DNA of 64,000 nt from Tamarix chinensis (GCA_030549775.1 CM060177.1:52141138-52205137), one strand, 5' to 3'. Counted from the first letter of the stretch, positions 12,220 to 24,639 are shown. Program-made: numbers and translations. The notes: generated by a model not told the origin, from the letters alone.

Positions 12220-12711
12220 CTTACATTCCTCGGAAACCCGTCAGCATCGGCGTAGGCGCCGCGTATGCAGCTAGCTAGGTAAGATCGAAAGTATACTACT
12301 CGCTTTCGTAAGAAAATCTTTTGATTTTGTTCCGTAATTCTAGGGTAGGAAATAGGGAGAGAGGAGGGGAGGGGAGTCATCAGTCATGTGGACGGCTTCA
12401 TAGTGTGCTGTAGATTGATAAGAGTACCCTATTATGCTAGGATAAGATATATTGCTGTTAAAAGGCTGCATCTCTCTGTTTGTTAGTAGCTTGAAACACG
12501 GGAGAAGGCCCTCCTCCTCTCTTTCACTCGCGCTCTGTCTCTCTTTTGTTGCACAGAACCGCACTGGCGCACTGTTGTGTTGACTGTACTGTAGTACGAC
12601 TGCGCTTACTGCAGCAGCAACAAAAATAAAGGAGTTTATTACTCCTTGTGCCACTACTACCGGTAGCAGAAACCATATTAGCTAGGTAGCATCTATGTTT
12701 GTGTGTCTGAG

Positions 12712-12730
12712 TATATATATATATATATAA
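12712..12730 (+). promoter_or_regulatory. Candidate TATA box, (TA)n
   Basis: An uninterrupted TA run ends in ATATAA about 80 bp before the start codon. This would place transcription start near 12745-12765 and leave a short leader. It could also be only a microsatellite. Confidence 0.35.
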
Positions 12731-12789
12731 TTGGCGTAACATAGAAAGGCTTTTCAGTTTTAGTGGTTCCTTGCGGAGGGAAATTCCAC

Positions 12790-12801
12790 ATGTAAATGTA
12801 G
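12790..12801 (+). promoter_or_regulatory. Two consecutive start-stop minimal uORFs in the STM-like leader
   Basis: ATGTAA at 12790-12795 is followed directly by ATGTAG at 12796-12801, eight bases before the main ATG at 12810. Neither is in frame with the main start. AUG-stop elements are known in plants to stall ribosomes (the AUGUAA of the boron-responsive NIP5;1 leader). Function here depends on transcription starting upstream of 12790, which the TATA position allows but does not prove. Confidence 0.5.
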
Positions 12802-12809
12802 AGAGAGAA

Positions 12810-12846
12810 ATGGAAAGTAGAGATGCTAGGAATTCATGTATGGATA

Positions 12847-12884
<38 letters not shown>

Positions 12885-15436
12885 CAGAAAAATATGGTGG
12901 TGGGATTTGATGGAGTTGGAGGATATGCAAGAGAGAATAATACCATGACGATGATGATGATGCCACCTCTTTCCACCAACACTACTACTAGTACCACAAC
13001 TTCCACTTGTAGTAGTACCTTTTTCTTTCCTCATCACCTTCCTCCTCACCCTCATCATCCATCCCAAAATCACGCCGCCACCAGCAACAGCAATAATCAC
13101 CACGGCCGTCTTACTACTAGTGGCTGTTTGAGCGGCGTATTGCCCTCTAATTCCTCGATGGATCAATTATTATTTAATCAGACAAATGGCAACCAAGATT
13201 CCATGCTCAACAAACCCTCGAGTAGTAATTGCTTGATGGCAGACCTCGATAACAGTAACCATAATGAGAGTTCGTCCTCTTCTTCTATGAAAGCTAAAAT
13301 CATGGCTCATCCTCACTACCCACGCCTCCTGGCTGCTTACATCAACTGCCAAAAGGTAAAAGAGGGGGGAAGGGGGAGGGAGAATAATCATCTAGGCCTT
13401 TACTCTCTTTTTTCTTCTTCCATGGCCGGCCGCTCCAGTTAATTAATATAGGGAAAAAAAATAATATAAAAAAATGGACGGATGCATACTTAAAGATTTT
13501 TACTACTTCTATAAAATTAAATTGTTATACATGCACATATTTTAGTATTTAATTATTTTAGATGATCATCAGGTGGGTGCGCCCCCGGAAGTGGTGGGCA
13601 GGTTGGAAGCAGCATGCGCGGCGATGTCGGAGGTAGGAAGAACAGCAGGATACGTAGGCGAAGACCCAGCTCTCGATCAGTTCATGGAAGCCTACTGTGA
13701 GATGTTAACGAAGTACGAGCAAGAGTTAACCAAACCATTTAACGAAGCCATGGTTTTTCTGTCGAGAATCGAGTGTCAATTCAAAGCCCTAACCCTTTCT
13801 TCAAACTCCAACAACGCACCGTATCTCTTTTCCTCTTCAGCACCTCAATTTTCTCCAGCCGCTGTTGCTGCTGCTTCTTCTGGTGGTAAATAGATTAAAA
13901 GTTTTAATCATATATACCTTGTTGTTATATGGTATCAGTAGCTAGAACATGACCTAACAGTTTTTTTTTTTTTTTTTTGGCTTTGAAAGTGATTAGTACT
14001 TCTGCTCTCTCTGTCTCTCTACAAGTTCATTTATAGTAATTTAAAATGATAATACTTTAAAGTAGATAGGTTGATATCTGGATTCTATGTCGATGGATCT
14101 CAATAATCTTATGTATATACCCTTATAATTTTAAACTGGTTGTCAGTTCATAACAGTAAGTATATTTTTGTGCTCTGCTAATTTAATATTTATCACAATT
14201 TTTGTTGTAAGAGTGCACATTTCCGAGGAAGCGTGTAGTATTAAGCATGTTTTGTATTTTTAAATAAATAAATAATTACTACCAGTATTTGAGAAAGCTT
14301 GTTCATTCCCCAGGAAGGAGACTGCACTAGTAATAAAAAGAGATAAGATCACAAAGAAGAACCCTTTCTTATTTATTGTGGTTTCTGACTTCTTGGTCTT
14401 GACATTTGGTTCAATTCTTGATGTCCCCCTCATCTTTGTCTTTCTTTCTTTTTAATTTCATTTCAATGTAGATTTTTTTTTATTTTTTTTTAAATAAAAC
14501 CCATATCAGTTTTTCTGTACACTGTGTCCATTCTGGCCTTTGTGTACATATACATGTATTATATATATAGAGAGAGAGAGACTCCATGCATGTTTCTGAG
14601 AGATAGGGTTCTGCCTTTTGTGCTTGTCAGTCGGTTACGTAGCTTGCTAGCTAGCTACGTGGAATTTTCTAAATTTGTTCGAGGCGTACAAGCACTTTAT
14701 CGTATATTGGTGGTCTTTTTATTTTGTTGTCAATTTTCCTTGTTACCAAGAGATACTAGTATATTGCAACTTTGTAAAATCTCATTATTGCATGAAATGA
14801 GACTTAATTTATCAGATGTAATGTATACCTTTTCTCTTATATTCGTGATCCTGTTAAAATCATCAGAACCATGAAATTGTCTAATCTATTATATACATAT
14901 TAAGATGGTTTTCATTGAAATTAATGTGAAGAACCAGCTTTTCTGACGATCGTCACTTGTACTATGTTGTCTAGCTTTTCTGCTGAACCCTCTTTAGCGA
15001 ATTACTTCAGATGAAGATGTCATCTTTCTTTAATTAACTAGTTTGCACCATCTCTTCGGGGGAGTGATCAGCTCACTGAAAACTACCCGTTACCATGTTA
15101 TTTTTATTTTGACACAAACTACGTACTTCCGTTTTGTGAATAGATACCTAAGCTAAGCATCCCATACCTATGGTCTCAGAGTTCTCATAAGGCTAAGTAC
15201 ACTGAATATATATATATATATATATATATACTCTAATACAAACTATTATTTAAAATATAAACGTAGGAACCATTAGATCTAGAAGATTTAAAGGCTGAGA
15301 TTAAAATAAATTTAGGTTAGATATTTACTAAATCTTGACCATTGATCAAATACTGCCCAAGGGAAATTTAGTTAATATTGGTTCCTATATATGTATCTTA
15401 GGAAGGGTTTATACGGGATCTTCACCTTATATATAC

Positions 15437-15492
<56 letters not shown>

Positions 15493-17225
15493 ATATATAT
15501 ATACATATATATACCTTTTTTGGCAATTAATTACCAAATTAATTCGCCTGTGCATAATCAATTCGTTGTTAAATTGACTTATTAATGATCGGCCAGGTTT
15601 GAGTTGATCCCTTTCTAGCGAGTAATGCAACTACATATATGTATACACACTTGGTGATAAACTGGCCGTGATAAATTATTTGGTGAATCCAGTTTAATTT
15701 AGATCATTTTATTTAAAAAAATAGGTTTATTAATAATTTTTGGATGTAATCATAAAATGTAGCTTTATACTTTTCTAAATGTGGGTTGATAGTGAATCGG
15801 CATCACCTAATAATTTTTGCGAGGAGGTTTGCTATGGATGCACTCCGGTCTACATTCATGTATGTTAGGGAGGAAAGAAAGCTGCACTTGATTCCTTCAT
15901 AATAATTATATGTAAACATCTTACTGTTTGTTTTTGTATTAATTTCCTACCTTGCCAAATTTAGAGTGAGCTTTGGACTTCAAATTAAGGTGTCTCCCTT
16001 GATGCGTGGGACTACACTAGCTAGCAAGAGGGATATGTTTCCTGTCTTACCGTCGGTCCGTCCAAAGTTATTGACGTACGGTCTTATATAAAATCTGTTC
16101 GAAATTGCGTACCCCTTTTATTGCAGGCAGCACATATAATTATAATTAGTACTTAGGGGCAGTTTATTTGTTTGATTATGGTATTTTGCGAATCAGCTTA
16201 ATATGTAGCTTATATATATAACGAACTTGGCATATGCTTGAGACTAAATTCCGTGCATATGTCCATTTTTCGTACAGCTTGTGGCGACGGTATTCAAGAG
16301 AATGGATTGTCCGGTGAACAGATTGATGTCAATACAAACTTGATAGATCCTCAAGCTGATGACGATGAGCTAAAGTATCAGCTGTTACGCAAGTACAGTG
16401 GATCCTTAGGAAGTCTGAAGCAGGAGTTTATGAAGAAGAGAAAGAAAGGAAAACTGCCCAAGGAAGCTAGGCAACAATTGCTTGATTGGTGGACTAATCA
16501 CTACAAATGGCCTTACCCTACGGTATGTACCTACCTACGGACTTGCCTACAATATTGCCAGCTGCATGTTTCTATATATTCGTTTATTATATACATCATC
16601 TCATGTACATGTATCATTGCTATGCATGCTGTTTAACCATATTGGATTTGTTTCATTGTTATTTTGGATATTCAAACTCTGCATTTTGCATACAATTTGT
16701 CTCTGACCTGTGTGTTTATTGTACTCATTTCCTGGCTGCATTTAGGATCTTTTTCGAAAGAGGCTCTGGGTTTCATGTACAAAGTGGTAAGAGGGCAGGG
16801 CCTGGGTTAGGCCTACATTGTAGTCTGTCTTGGCTCTCCGAGAGTTTTTGGGTGGTGTATGAATGTATGCATGCATGTATATGTTGGTGGAAAGATTGGC
16901 GCCTAAATGAAAAGATCACATTCGTATCTGTGGATTGATACTTTAATTCCATGATAATAATGATGATGATAGTATCCTTCATGTTGTGGTGTCTATTAAT
17001 TATAAACAGGAGACGCAAAAAATTGCACTGGCTGAATCGACGGGGCTGGATCCAAAGCAAATAAACAACTGGTTCATTAATCAAAGGAAAAGGCATTGGA
17101 AGCCATCAGAAGACATGCAGCTTGTCGTCATGGATGCATCACATCCTCATCGCCAATATTACATGACAGACAATGTTCTTGGAAACCCCTTCCCCATGGA
17201 TCATTTCTATCCTGCATTCCTGTAA
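12810..17225 (+). CDS. STM: Class I KNOX homeodomain transcription factor, SHOOTMERISTEMLESS-like (4 exons, 439 aa)
   Basis: Exons are 12810-13355, 13573-13885, 16278-16522 and 17010-17225. All introns are GT-AG and the phases join exactly (the second intron splits an Ala codon). Residues 14-25 are an Asn run, and the next ~130 residues are low-complexity, Met-, Ser-, Thr- and His-rich. KNOX1 begins at about residue 160 ([15 protein letters not shown]) and KNOX2 at about 216 ([12 protein letters not shown]). The ELK segment is 317-338 and the TALE homeodomain about 339-400, with KWPYP in the three-residue loop region and [11 protein letters not shown] in helix 3. The tail ([11 protein letters not shown]) and LLAAY, CQFKAL and EDPALDQF favour STM over KNAT1. 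Such proteins act in the nucleus with BELL partners and keep shoot meristem cells undifferentiated. Arabidopsis STM is about 380 residues; the extra length is the N-terminal repeat region. The ATG at 12810 is the first in-frame ATG. Confidence 0.93.
12849..12885 (+). repeat. (AAT)12 microsatellite coding for poly-Asn in exon 1 of the KNOX gene
   Basis: Twelve AAT codons in a row follow Met-Asp-Met. A perfect trinucleotide run in coding sequence is likely to vary in length between individuals without breaking the frame. Confidence 0.9.
13886..16277 (+). other. Large intron 2 of the STM-like gene (2392 bp)
   Basis: The donor is GTAAAT and the acceptor is CGTACAG. It separates the MEINOX half from the ELK-homeodomain half. 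If it is retained, the frame meets TAG at 13891-13893, two codons past the splice site. It contains TA-rich microsatellites (15208-15230 and 15428-15515) and no recognisable transposon. Confidence 0.85.
15428..15515. repeat. TATATACA-type microsatellite in intron 2
   Basis: A compound run of TA and TACA units. Long open frames across it are artefacts of the repeat. Confidence 0.9.
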
Positions 17226-19670
17226 TCATTAATCCTATCTTTCCCTATCCTAACGTCGCAATTGTATTGAGATACGGAGGTTTCCTAAATCCTTGGTGAT
17301 GATGATGATGTTAATTGTTATTATGGATAGTTAAACTATTAACCGATCGTGTATTTATAAACTTAGTTAACTGTTAGCTAGCTAGTATGAATGTTTAGTA
17401 TGTAATAATACCCATGGAATTGAACCCAAACTACCTAGTAACAGCGTCGTCGCTATTTTGCATCTTACTCGGTAACGTGTGAGGTCTGTGAGCTAATATA
17501 CTCTATATATGACAGTACTGCAAGTTGGCTTGCAGCCACCTACCTATCTAAGTACAAAATTTGTGTATACATACGCTATAAAGTATATAAATAAGAAAGC
17601 ATGAACATGGCAAATGAAATTTTGGATGCAATGCGTCTAATTCCGATTTCATGAAATGATGCTTTCTTCTATCCATATATAAAATTTATTGGATACAAGG
17701 AGGTGTTTAGGAGCCGGCGTCCTTGTGCGTCCCGCCATATGATTACGATTGTTGGTAGCAATGTATTAACTAGTTGAAAGGTTTTTCTTAGCAATAACAA
17801 AAAGGTTGATGTTTTGACGAGGGGGTTAAAAACTTTTTCTAGAAGTTAGTTAGAGTAACTTACAAAATAAGCTTCAACTTTTAATTTTTAAATAAGTTTT
17901 AAATAATTTTGCATTTATATATTTATCTTAGGAATGAATAATAGCATAATTGATTATTGAACGTCTCCTCCAAATTAAGGTTCAAGTTTATTTATTTTAA
18001 TTTTCAAGTAAAAATCATAAGATATATACATATGGGGTTTTGATATTTTGATTTGTTTTAACTATTATATCAAGATTTTATCAAAAAATTATATCCTATT
18101 TTATTAATAGTTTTCAAGGATTAATACTTAGGGAATCAAGCCTAAGATTAAATATAAAACTTAATGGGTATCCTTGAGGGCTTGTAAATTTCTTATTTTT
18201 CTTTCTAATTTTTGCAAGTCTAGTAAGTGCCGGTGACACTAATTAGCATATATTGTGGGGTATTACAATCACTTGTATTTCCAAGAATTAGTATTTTTAT
18301 GATTTTATCCATCCAAGAAAATATTATGTGTAAATTATATATTAAATAGAAGGTGAAAGAATTAATTGATGTGTATATTAAGAGTTTAGGATTTACGTGT
18401 TTTAATTTATTTTATTAAAATTATTTATTATGAATTGGGATAATAAGTGAGTCTGGTTTATCAAATCTTCAACAAATAATGAGCCATATTTGGTGCAATA
18501 AATGACTATTATTTGATTAAAAATCTAAGTATCATCTTAGTAGGTTTGTTCGATATAAATTATGAAATATACTTTTGTGGGATAATATTTTACATGACCA
18601 TTAATTGTAATAAATGATATTTTTCTTTTTGTGAAATCTCTTGTATTACAATGGGGGTGAACTATATTAGAGATACAACACTAGAAATTGGCATAAGTCC
18701 AAAAAAAACAACATGTCATGTAAAAGGAGATTGATGCAAATTATATGACAAACCCAAGAAAACATTTTATAATTCTTTCTTCTGTATTATATTTTATCTC
18801 TCTATTTATTTTATTCAATATTCATTTGTTGGTAGATGATAATTTTTACCAAAGCTTGTAATATTATCAATTTATTAAAAAAAAAAGCTATAATCAATTG
18901 AGAACTATCAAATTTTAAATTGAACTTCATTGAAAATAAGTTGATAGTGAAACCTAACAACAATAGTAAGTATAGTTTTACATATACTAATTATTTCAAA
19001 TTAATTGAATCATAAATGAAGAACATAATGATCTATTTTTTTGAAGAATGAACTTAAATGACAATAAATAAGTATTTTGCGGTTTATTAGTCAACTGAGT
19101 ATATGTAAAAGGTGCTAATAATCGCATGTTATGTTGACACCAAATAGGAATAATCATCACTTTATTTATATGTACAAGTTGCCTATTTGTGTAAATTTGT
19201 AGTTGAAAAGTAATTACTTTACCAAGCTAGTAATAGGATATTCATCATCATTACTGGAAATAATTAATCACTACTTTTTTTATTTGATAATCACAAACAT
19301 TTTATTTAATAATAACCAATATTTATCACTATTGATAATGATAATGATTTGTTATTATTATTATTATCACTACTTAAACAATTAATATAATTAGAGCAAT
19401 AATAATAATTATAAATATAAATATTATAAAAATAATATAATTATCATAACATATGTTATCTATATATATAATGATAATAATTTATAAATATAAATATTAT
19501 CATAGTTGATATGAGAACTTTCCAAATTAGAACCTTTTAGTTCCCTATTAGCCAAACTAGAGCCTTAAACCTCCTTAGTTAGTTGTTGACTCCAATCCAA
19601 CAACCTAATTAGCTCTATATGTTACCTTAATCCAATTATAACCCTAGTAACTGATTGACAAACTAGAGTG
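17226..19670. other. 3' flank of the KNOX gene, AT-rich, no gene seen
   Basis: The first few hundred bases presumably hold the 3' UTR; no polyadenylation site can be chosen with confidence. A GTGGGGTATTACA word at 18251-18264 resembles an LTR end, but no matching start was found. From about 19260 to 19500 the sequence is made of ATT/AAT-rich microsatellite-like DNA. Confidence 0.5.
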
Positions 19671-19672
19671 AT

Positions 19673-19975
19673 GGGTAACCTTGGGGTGATATGACCATGT
19701 GAGGGCTACCCTGAATTGCTTTTGGATTAAAAGATTGGTCCTACAGATCAACATGAGTCATTTTAGTACTTTTTCTTCACTCAAGTACTTTTCAAGAAAT
19801 TTTCAAAAAACTTTCAAAACTTTTCACGAGCATCACACATCCTAAAAATTGATCTCTGGTAATCACACATAACTATGGAGTTCTTAGGATGGAGTCGCCA
19901 AAAAGATGGTATACCATATTGATATACATAGCCATATCAATCATTATAATACTCCCCTTAATTTGGGTGTATTAC
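19673..19975. repeat. Small dispersed element, copy 1 (about 300 bp)
   Basis: It starts GGTAACCTTGGGGTGATATGACC and ends TTTGGGTGTATTACA. It aligns along its length with the copy at 20295-20599, sharing the blocks ATATGACCA, TCAACA, ATCCTAAAA and GTTGATAT-like words. The start is degraded. Confidence 0.65.
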
Positions 19976-20127
19976 ATTAACCACCACTCAAAGAATGTAA
20001 CGTCCTCATTGCACCTCAACAAATAACTATCTCAATATAATTTATCTCAATAATCATTCCGATAGGTGGCCAACTGACTCATCCAAGTTCATATTGCAAT
20101 CGCAGTTTTGCTCTAATATCATTTCCA

Positions 20128-20290
20128 ACACCCCGAGTCAATTTTCTGAGAGGGTCTAAAAATTGCTCTATGGCCAAAACACTTAACTATAGAGTTCTTA
20201 AGATAGAATTACCAAAAATATGGTGTATCATGTTGATATAAATAGCTAGATGAATTCTTATAACACTCCGCTCAATATAGAAGGATTACA
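20128..20290. repeat. Small dispersed element, copy 2 (internally deleted)
   Basis: It opens near AACACCCCGAGTCAAT, then jumps to the GAGAGGGTC block found in the middle of copies 1 and 3, and ends AGAAGGATTACA. About 140 bp of the left half is missing. Confidence 0.6.
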
Positions 20291-20294
20291 TTTT

Positions 20295-20599
20295 TGTAAT
20301 GCCCTGAGTTAATATGACCACATAAGGGATACCTTAGAATGCTTATGGATTGATTGGATGGCTCTACAAATCAACACAAGTTTTTAGTTTGATTTGTCCT
20401 CACTCATACGCTTCCTGATAAATTTTTTAAAAAAATTTAAAACTTCTCAAGAGGGTCACCCATCCTAAAAAATACTTTACAACCAGCACGCTTAACTGTT
20501 GAGTTCATAGAATGGAATCACCAAAAGTATAGTATATCATGTTGATATAAGTAGCCATATAAATCATTATAACACTTCCCTAAATTTGGGAGTATTACA
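20295..20599. repeat. Small dispersed element, copy 3 (305 bp, termini TGTAATGCCC / GGGAGTATTACA)
   Basis: This is the best preserved of the three. Its ends are near inverted copies of each other and its interior holds TCACCCATCC and GCACGCTTAACTGTTGAG blocks seen in the other copies. It may be a solo LTR of a tiny retroelement or a TIR element. No coding potential. Confidence 0.65.
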
Positions 20600-21384
20600 A
20601 ATGGTTACTCTAACCCATGTTCAATCCTTTCCTTCCTCATCCTATCTTTACTCCCCTTGTATCCCACCTCTATAAATAGGATGCCCCATTTATCTCTCAA
20701 GGTATCTATCATTTCAATAACACACCATCTTTTCTCTCTAATTTCTCTTTGTTTCCTTTTCTTATAATTCCTAACCCTATAAACTATTGGTTTAAATTTT
20801 TATCACAACCTTAGCTATCATCTATAAGGATTTGACCAAAAGGTCATGTCACCTTCACAATCTTAAAGCCAGCCTAATTTAGGTCCTAGAAATCTACTTA
20901 AGAATGATGACATAGTGAGAGTCTCCCATCTTTAGATCATGCCCACTAAGCTTAGAGCATCTATCTAGGTAATGGTGTTGGATATATTGGCCCCACTAAC
21001 CCATATAATTAACTAATTACCTACCACCCTTGGTGGAAAACCAACAGATCATTAAGACCAACCATGCTCTTTTGAAATTTGGGATGAAGTTATCAGCCAC
21101 CATGACAATAAAGAACCAAGGGTATGAGTTTGGAGTGAAATAAATATATAGAAGAGTCGGTAGAGGGCTTAAGGAGTAAGATAACAAGAGAAGAAGAGAA
21201 GAAAGAAACCTCCACTTCCCTAACTTAGCATAAGAATCAGCAACAAAGGAGTCTTAACCCTAAGGGTCACCTACACTAATCCCTAAAAGTCAAGGAGTGA
21301 AGGGACCATAGTTGTGGATACCACCAAGGAAGAAGGATATAAGACGACTCCATTCTATGAGTAATAAATAATAAGGTTGCTAAC
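20600..21384. other. Unassigned sequence before the Tekay-like LTR
   Basis: It has a clear CTATAAATAGG word at 20670-20680 followed by pyrimidine-rich DNA, which looks like a promoter or LTR fragment. Nothing downstream reads as coding. It may be a remnant of another retroelement. Confidence 0.4.
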
Positions 21385-24300
21385 TTTAATACTCCGAATT
21401 TAATCAAACCTTAATTTTGGGTAATTGATATTTTCACCTAATAGTAATTTTAAATTAGTGATATTTTAATATGACATAAATTCTTTAAGCACAATTATGA
21501 AACTAATCTTAACAATAAATCCCACACTTTTTTTCCTTTTCTCCCTTTTCTTTTTTCCTTTTCTTCTTTTACTTCTTCTATCTTGCATGTTTCTTCTATT
21601 TTACATGTTTTGTTGAAAATTTTACCCAACCTTACCCCAATATTGACTCATGCACACCTCATCTTCTCTTTCATTTCTCATCATACACACAACTATGCAT
21701 ATGTATATATACCCTCAAAATCTCTCTCTTTGCCTCAATTATTACTTCACCTAACTCTTTTCTACATTACCTTTGATAACCATAGCTTTATGCATTCCTT
21801 TCTTCTCCTTTCTCTTGGCCCTATTCGTGGTCATCATTAACCACCAACAAGACTTACCACCATTGACCACCAAGCACCACCATTTCCCCCAAAAACTAAT
21901 GACCACTACCTATCCATCAATCCCCTTTATCACTACCTAACCAACACTACCCCAAGCTTATTATTTTCCTTTCCCCCATTGTTTTTTATTTCATTTTTGT
22001 TGAGGTACACATCTTATACATCTTATCACATGGGAATGCTCTCTCTGGCACAACCTCAGGTATAGTCATATACCTTTCCTCCTTGATCATGTGTTTCACT
22101 CATGATCGTGCACACCTTCCCTCCTCAACCATGTGTGTTTATCCTTATCAACTTGTGCACGTCATTTACGCACAACCATGCTTCTTTAGCCTTCTTCTTG
22201 GCATAGTTTTTCCCTCCACTCAAGCATGCCCCACACTCCACCTTAGCACCACAATGCACCACCTCTTGGGCTATATATTATGCCGAATCTCCCATGTAGC
22301 TTGAGTTCCTCCACTTTTTTTTTGGTTATCTCTATTTTCACCCTCCTTTGCCTTAGTTTCTTTAAATATTCCTATAAGTCATAATTATATATTATTTTTG
22401 TTTTATAGGTGATTTTTTGGTGATCTTAAAGTAGGTAGGTTAGGCTTATATGTGCTTAGAGACTCTTATTCTTTTGTTAAGGATACATGTCAAATTGGAG
22501 CTTTAATGTGTAAGTTGTTTATTTGTATATGATATCATGTTTTAAATGTTATATGGATAGTTTTATTATGACAATATATAATATCTTTTGTCATATAATG
22601 AGGAAGTGAGAAAGTTTTAAAAGTATGCGTTTATGCATATTATTGGTTGATGAATCAAGATATATGGTATCTATATAAAATTGTAGTTGTTTGTGTGTGT
22701 GTGTGTGTGTGTTTGTGTGTGTGAGCTTGAAACATCATTTATATTAGGACTCATAAGGATTTAGTAAAAATATGGTTATTTTAGCTATTTTAAGAGCAAT
22801 TTGGTGAATATGGGTTAAATATGAAATCTTAGGTATTTTAATGTGACAATTAACTCAAAATATGTTAATCATACTATATGGAATGTTTGGAGTGATCATG
22901 AAATGCTCAAGTCCAATAAAATGAGAAAATGACATAAATTGAAAATAATAACCCTACAGATGAAATCATTATCACTTTTGTGAAATATTAAAGTTTGTGC
23001 TTAAATTAATTATATGTTGTTATTATTCTAATTTTAGAAATATATATTAAATTTGGTGGCTACATGAGCTTTATGAGAAAATTTATAATAAAATTGAGAA
23101 ATTAGGGTTTTATAAATAATAACTCTAAAGGTAGGCCATTATCACATATACAAAATATTAGAGTTGGACCATCATTTTTGGACATGTTATTAATAATAAT
23201 ATTTTAAGGAGGTGCATTTAATTTGCTGATAAAGTGAGCACTAGGGAATAATTTATGCTTAACTTGTGAAATTCAAGTTTATTAGGGAAAGTACAGACTT
23301 TATTCTTGAGGAAATATATCAAAATTATTATAGTTTCATCCTATGTGTTTTAATGTTTTTTCTAAGATCAGTCATGCACCTTACATGTCTGTATGTATGT
23401 TTGAAATATGACCTTGAGATAATAACCATGAATAAGATATTAATTATTTAGAGTAAAAGAACCTATGAGTTAGGACTGATTGTACTTGTTTATTCCATCT
23501 AGCAATAATAGTGGCTAGATGCTTTATATCCTAGGGTTTTATATTATTGATATTGTTCTACTAGTTGAGAATAGTAAGGTCTTTGAACTTAAATTGAATA
23601 AATCATCAGAATGATCATAATATTTGATAAGATGTTAAGCACTTAAATTGAAGGCTACATGAGTCATAATTGGTTATACCTGCCTATTCTACCAAATAAG
23701 AATAGTAACTAAGAGATTTATGCCCTAAGGTTATATATTTTTTTATACCATTCCACTAATTTAGAATAGTGGCCAATAGCTTGATGCCCCTAGGTTGTAT
23801 ATCATTGATACCGTTTTATAGATTGATAATAGTAGGGTTCCTAAACTCAATTTAAATAAGATTATAAGCCTAGATTATACCATTATTATTGTGAGATTTG
23901 AAATTAATAAACAAGTGGGTACCAAAATATGTTAACTATATGTATGTTTACCCCTTGTTGTGACCTTACTATAGTTACACTATTTTCTTACTCGATACAT
24001 AGCATACTCATCATCTTTTTCATGGGTGTTACTCATTCCCATGAGCAAATGAGCCAAATATTTTTATGTAGGTTGATGAGGACCCGTTAGATGACTTGTT
24101 TCTCATGAAACTGTAATTGTGGAGGAGTAATTTTTAAGTATTAGGGTTGGATGAAGAGCCATGTTATATGGTTTTCGCTTTCCCCAGATACCCCTTTAGA
24201 GTCTTGGATATATGGAATCCCTTTTTATGTATTCTAATATTAAGTTCAAAGTTAACCTTCAATCTCTTATCTAACTTTATGAAATTTCTCTTCTTCTCTA

Positions 24301-24459
24301 TTTATCATATTTTAAGTCTTCACTATTTTACCATCTATTTGATGTAATAATTGTATGGTGAGTTAGAATTATACCAAGTATAGTGATAACACCTAGTTGT
24401 TTTGATATTACACTTCCACTAAAATAAAAATATTTAATAGTAAATTTTTAGGTGTTATA
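21385..24459 (+). mobile_element. 5' LTR of an old Tekay/Del-like chromovirus
   Basis: It begins TTTAATACTCC, aligned with TGTAATATCTT at 51035, and ends near TTAGGTGTTATA. Blocks such as TTACCCAACCTTACCCC (about 21625), the TGTAAGTTGT region (about 22510) and the AATTAGGGTTTTATAAATA block (about 23100) recur in order at 51035-52877. A primer-binding-like site follows at once. Length is about 3.07 kb. A (GT)n run lies at 22691-22725. Divergence between the two LTRs is high, so the element is old. Confidence 0.75.
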
Positions 24460-24480
24460 AGTTGTCATTAGATCTTTGGT
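24460..24480 (+). other. Degenerate primer-binding site of the Tekay-like element
   Basis: AGTTGTCATTAGATCTTTGG resembles the TTGGTATCAGAGCTTTGG form found next to LTRs of chromoviruses primed by initiator tRNA-Met. Several bases have decayed. Confidence 0.55.
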
Positions 24481-24639
24481 TTTTATTACTGTGCTTTGTT
24501 TTATTTTTTGTTTAAAAAAATTAGTTTTCAAATGATCCCTTATCTTATTTTTTAGTCTATTTCATATTTTGAAAATTTTGATTCTTTGAAAAATGCAAAT
24601 TACTTGTGAGGAATCAAGAATAGGTAGTCCAAGTGGCCT

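Larger units (their letters stand above)
12141..12809 (+). promoter_or_regulatory. Proximal promoter and leader region of the STM-like gene
   Basis: Base composition rises here compared with the AT-rich DNA on the left. It holds a 6-bp inverted pair (ACGGTG, CACCGT) near 12172-12188, a perfect 18-bp palindrome at 12202-12219, a TA-repeat TATA candidate at 12712-12730 and two start-stop codon pairs just before the ATG. Position and composition are seen; a promoter role is inferred from the gene that follows. Confidence 0.5.

Noticed and set aside
12834..13391. Minus-strand open frames opposite exon 1 of the KNOX gene
   Set aside because: Shadows of the coding strand caused by simple repeats; the plus-strand KNOX homology is decisive.
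15335..15630. Repetitive Tyr-Ile open frames in intron 2
   Set aside because: Generated by the TATACA microsatellite.
16507..16938. Open frame running past exon 3 into intron 3
   Set aside because: The KNOX frame needs splicing at 16522/17010 to rejoin the homeodomain; this reading is off frame.
18251..18264. Possible LTR end (GTGGGGTATTACA)
   Set aside because: No matching LTR start or target duplication found to the left, so a solo LTR cannot be supported.
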